A DNA stretch of 9,374 nt from Clostridiales bacterium (GTDB lineage: Bacteria > Bacillota_A > Clostridia > Lachnospirales > Bianqueaceae), in assembly GCA_019423265.1 (NCBI GenBank), contig JAHZBS010000071.1, forward strand, positions 1-9,374. The letters are read 5' to 3'. The stretch's first letter is position 1. Each line of letters begins with the position of its first letter. The notes beneath the pieces are model-generated. The model was given only the letters and a program-made list of their open reading frames with translations. It made no database searches and had not been told where the DNA came from. Below, piece by piece: positions 7,062-9,374 of this stretch. The translations under genes and the position numbers were made by a program.

Positions 7062-8663
7062 ATGGACAGCGGAAATACAGGGCGGCCCGTCAAGCGCAAA
7101 AAGCGGTATGTTAGGACAAAAGAGCTGGAACGGCGGCGGGCGATGCGGGAGCAGGAAGTAAGAAATCAGGCCGCCCCAGGGGACAATGTGCGGCCCTTGC
7201 GCCCAGAAGATTTTCAAAACCGGCCTTCCTTCGGAAATGCGGGGGGCGCGACACAGAGAAGCAGAAGTGAGAGAACCGGTTACGCATATGATTCCCGGTA
7301 TAAACCGCGCTATGAGCAGCAAAGCCGCCCTCGAAGAGTAGAGGAGAGCGCGCCGCGCAGCACGTCCACCCGGCGCCCAGCGGCGCAAGCTCCAACCAGA
7401 CCGTCACAGAAGGCCGAGCGCTTGGACGCCGCCGCTGTAAAGCGGCCGCCGAAGAGGCGAAAGCGGTACAAGCGAGTTCCGAAGGAGAAGGCGAGGACCG
7501 TTGCTTTTACGCTGCCGCAGCGGCAGGAGAGCGATTTTACTCTGATCGCCAGCATTATCCTTCTGTCCTTTATAGGAATCGTTATGGTCACCAGCTCCAG
7601 TTACTATTCTGCATACAACAAGTTTGGCGACAGCTTCCATTTCTTTCGCCGCCAGATTATGTGGCTAGGCATTGGCGTCGTCGCTATGGTCGTGGCGTCC
7701 AAATTTCCCCTGGCGGCCTTCAAAAAGCTGGCATTTCCCGCCTATATTTTGGCCAATATCTGTCTGGTTCTAGTCTTGCTCGTCGGATCAGAAAAGAATG
7801 GCTCCCAGCGGTGGCTGGGGGTGGGCAGTCTCAGCTTTCAGCCGGCAGAGCTGGCTAAAATCGCCGTTGCCCTGTACATGGCCTACCTTGTGGATAAACA
7901 CGGGGAGGATATCACAAGTCTCAAAACATTTTTTAAATTGCTGATCGTCCTGATGGTCCCAACGGTTCTGGTCTTTATTGAGAATCTGTCCAGCGCTATT
8001 ATTATCGCTGCCATGGGCGTCATCATTATGTTTGTCGGCGGTGTGCGGCTGAAGCACCTGTTCTGCGTAGGCATCCCCATCATCGCTGTGGGGGTATTCC
8101 TAGTGGTTCTGCCAAAGATTCCATCGGAGTATTTGCCGGACATCCTGCAAAAATTTGCGGAGGCATACGCCTACCGCGCCGGCCGTGTGTGGGCGTGGAT
8201 GGACCCGTGGGCCTACGCACAGAACGAAGGCTACCAGATTATTCAATCTCTGTACGCCGTAGGCTCCGGAGGTATTTTTGGCGTAGGATTGGGGCAGAGT
8301 ATACAGAAGTTGGGCTTTATACCGGAAGCCCACAATGATATTATCTTTTCTATCATCTGTGAAGAGTTGGGGTTGTTTGGCGCTGGCGTCGTGTTGCTGC
8401 TGTTCTTCCTCTTGATCTGGCATGGCATTAAGATCTGCATCTATGCGCCCAACCGGTTCACCTCCCTTGTGGCAGCCGGCCTTGTAGGGCAGGTGGCGAT
8501 CCAGGTTGTGCTCAACGTGGCCGTCAATACCAACACCATACCCGCCACGGGAATCTCACTTCCCTTCATCAGCTACGGCGGTTCCTCTCTTTTGTTTCTC
8601 ATGGCAAGTATGGGGATCCTGCTAAATATATCCCAGTACACCCGCAGAAACAGCGCGGGGTAG
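7062..8663 (+). CDS. ftsW: SEDS-family septal peptidoglycan polymerase FtsW/SpoVE with long basic N-terminal extension
   Basis: Membrane glycosyltransferase that polymerises lipid II into glycan strands, working with a class B PBP such as the one encoded first in this window. It has 533 residues; the family core is about 370-400. The first hydrophobic segment starts near residue 159 (FTLIASIILLSF). From there about 376 residues form roughly ten membrane segments, a complete SEDS protein. Hallmarks are RWLGVGSLSFQPAELAK, GQSIQKLGFIPEAHND and the closing PFISYGGSSL. Asp426 in PEAHND matches the aspartate essential for polymerase activity in FtsW and RodA. Residues 1-157 are Arg/Lys/Pro/Gln-rich, without hydrophobic stretches, and probably disordered in the cytoplasm. 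Gene position, next to murD, fits either FtsW or SpoVE; sequence alone does not separate division from sporulation roles. Confidence 0.94.
   Translation: MDSGNTGRPVKRKKRYVRTKELERRRAMREQEVRNQAAPGDNVRPLRPEDFQNRPSFGNAGGATQRSRSERTGYAYDSRYKPRYEQQSRPRRVEESAPRSTSTRRPAAQAPTRPSQKAERLDAAAVKRPPKRRKRYKRVPKEKARTVAFTLPQRQESDFTLIASIILLSFIGIVMVTSSSYYSAYNKFGDSFHFFRRQIMWLGIGVVAMVVASKFPLAAFKKLAFPAYILANICLVLVLLVGSEKNGSQRWLGVGSLSFQPAELAKIAVALYMAYLVDKHGEDITSLKTFFKLLIVLMVPTVLVFIENLSSAIIIAAMGVIIMFVGGVRLKHLFCVGIPIIAVGVFLVVLPKIPSEYLPDILQKFAEAYAYRAGRVWAWMDPWAYAQNEGYQIIQSLYAVGSGGIFGVGLGQSIQKLGFIPEAHNDIIFSIICEELGLFGAGVVLLLFFLLIWHGIKICIYAPNRFTSLVAAGLVGQVAIQVVLNVAVNTNTIPATGISLPFISYGGSSLLFLMASMGILLNISQYTRRNSAG
7083..7124 (+). 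repeat. Basic motif copy 1 in FtsW N-terminal extension
   Basis: Residues 8-21 read RPVKRKKRYVRTKE. They align with residues 128-142 under the pattern RP-x-KR-(K/R)-KRY-x-R-x(1-2)-KE. This copy sits at the start of the extension. Codons differ between the copies, so it is a protein-level rather than a recent DNA-level repeat. Confidence 0.6.
7443..7487 (+). repeat. Basic motif copy 2 in FtsW N-terminal extension
   Basis: Residues 128-142 read RPPKRRKRYKRVPKE, matching residues 8-21 with one inserted residue. This copy lies about 16 residues before the first membrane segment, where positive charge would hold the N-terminus inside the cell and could touch lipid head groups or nucleic acid. Confidence 0.6.
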
Positions 8664-8675
8664 GGCGCAACCCCG
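8656..8675 (+). other. Small GC-rich hairpin over the ftsW stop codon
   Basis: CGGGGT (8656-8661) and ACCCCG (8670-8675) form a perfect 6-bp stem with an 8-base loop holding the last two bases of the TAG stop. No T-run follows, so it is not a standard intrinsic terminator. It might slow ribosomes or RNase, or be chance. Confidence 0.3.
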
Positions 8676-8770
8676 AGGAATCTGAGGCCAAAAGATTTTA
8701 TTTTGTCCGCCGTAACCCACTCCCCGTCCTCCGAATAGTCTATAGTAGAAGACGTATTTGGAGGCGCACT
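8664..8770 (+). other. 107-base intergenic gap between ftsW and murA
   Basis: This is the longest non-coding stretch in the window. It holds the 3' half of the small hairpin, an imperfect A/T-rich stem (8686-8693 with 8701-8708), a TATAGT at 8741-8746 without a matching -35 box, and the murA ribosome binding site GGAGG (8760-8764), 6 bases before the ATG. I see no convincing terminator or promoter, and no coding remnant of murG. Confidence 0.6.
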
Positions 8771-9374
8771 ATGAAGAAGATAAGCGTACGGGGCGGCTAT
8801 AGTCTGCATGGGCAGGTTAAAGTGCAAGGATCCAAAAATTCGGTGCTGCCGATTTTGGCGGCGTCCGTGCTGACAGCCGATGAGGTAATGCTGGAAAACT
8901 GTCCCCATATTTTAGACGTAGAGACAATGGTTGAGATCTTGAGAGCACAGGGATGTCAAGTTATGATTGACGGATCCCAGATCCGCGTCAGGGCTAACGC
9001 GATGGATACCGTGCGGATTCCAGCAGACCTCGTACACAAAATGCGGTCCTCTATCATTCTGATGGGAGCGGTTTTGGCCCGTATGGGGGAGGTGTTCATC
9101 TCCTACCCGGGAGGCTGCTCCATAGGCAACCGGCCCATCAACTACCACCTGAAAGCGCTGCGGCGGCTGGGCTATTCCGTGGAGGAGGAGCATGGGGAGA
9201 TCCGCTGTAGCGGAAAAGCAAAGGGCGGCGTGATCAACCTGGATTTCCCCAGCGTAGGCGCCACTGAGAATATTATGTTAGCTGCGGTATTCGCCCAGGG
9301 GACCGTTTACATCTGCAACGCGGCAAAAGAGCCGGAGATCGTGGACCTGGCCAATATGCTTGTCGCCATGGGAG
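8771..9374 (+). CDS. murA: UDP-N-acetylglucosamine 1-carboxyvinyltransferase (MurA), 3'-truncated by window edge
   Basis: Cytoplasmic enzyme that transfers enolpyruvate from PEP to UDP-GlcNAc, the first committed step of peptidoglycan synthesis. The frame is open to the window end: 201 codons, about half of the usual 415-430. The start is clear, with GGAGG 6 bases before the ATG. Lys22-Asn23 in GSKNSVLPI match the conserved Lys-Asn pair of the active site. Cys116 in YPGGCSIGNRP matches the catalytic, fosfomycin-reactive Cys115 of the E. coli enzyme, so this copy is predicted to be the fosfomycin-sensitive form. MRSSI and the GATENIMLAA segment also fit the EPT fold. Low-GC Gram-positive bacteria often have two MurA paralogues; which one this is cannot be told from here. 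Confidence 0.95.
   Translation, partial: MKKISVRGGYSLHGQVKVQGSKNSVLPILAASVLTADEVMLENCPHILDVETMVEILRAQGCQVMIDGSQIRVRANAMDTVRIPADLVHKMRSSIILMGAVLARMGEVFISYPGGCSIGNRPINYHLKALRRLGYSVEEEHGEIRCSGKAKGGVINLDFPSVGATENIMLAAVFAQGTVYICNAAKEPEIVDLANMLVAMG

Noticed and set aside
8686..8708. Stem GGCCAAAA / TTTTGTCC downstream of ftsW as a terminator.
   Set aside because: It has one mismatch, is mostly A-T pairs and is followed by GCCGTAACC rather than a T-run.
8741..8746. TATAGT as a -10 box for a separate murA promoter.
   Set aside because: Nothing resembling TTGACA lies 15-19 bases upstream; the bases there are C-rich. There is no TGn extension either.
8573..8908. Minus-strand frame crossing the ftsW-murA gap, considered as a small antisense gene.
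   Set aside because: Most of it lies opposite conserved coding sequence of ftsW and murA, and the product has no recognisable pattern.

Overview
The window is an intact stretch of a division and cell wall (dcw) cluster, entirely on the + strand. The order is: SpoVD/FtsI-type transpeptidase (5' end outside the window), murE, murF, mraY, murD, ftsW/spoVE-type polymerase, murA (3' end outside the window). Gene order, a single C-terminal PASTA domain on the transpeptidase, strong AGGAGG-like ribosome binding sites and moderate GC content point to a Gram-positive bacterium of the class Clostridia. I cannot name the genus. MurE carries the DNPR box, so the peptidoglycan stem should contain meso-diaminopimelate.

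Layout: 1-1727 transpeptidase; 1742-3208 murE, whose start is close enough to the previous stop for translational coupling; 3239-4624 murF; 4640-5593 mraY; 5612-7042 murD, probably with a TTG start; 7062-8663 ftsW with a long basic N-terminal extension; a 107-base gap; then murA from 8771 to the window edge. Gaps before murA are 0 to 30 bases and no convincing terminator lies between genes, so this looks like one transcription unit. A good sigma-A-type promoter sits inside the 3' end of murF and may give mraY and downstream genes their own transcript.

Together the genes build the wall precursor and polymerise it. MurA starts UDP-MurNAc synthesis. MurD, MurE and MurF add D-Glu, meso-DAP and D-Ala-D-Ala. 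MraY moves the product onto the lipid carrier as lipid I. FtsW polymerises the flipped lipid II at the septum, and the class B transpeptidase crosslinks it. MurG, which makes lipid II from lipid I and is often found between ftsW and murA, is not in this window.

I found no mobile element, CRISPR array, RNA gene, phage gene or unknown multi-gene system. The points worth a second look are the promoter inside murF, the roughly 157-residue Arg-rich FtsW extension with a repeated motif, the missing murG, and an Ala in the third position of the transpeptidase KTG box.
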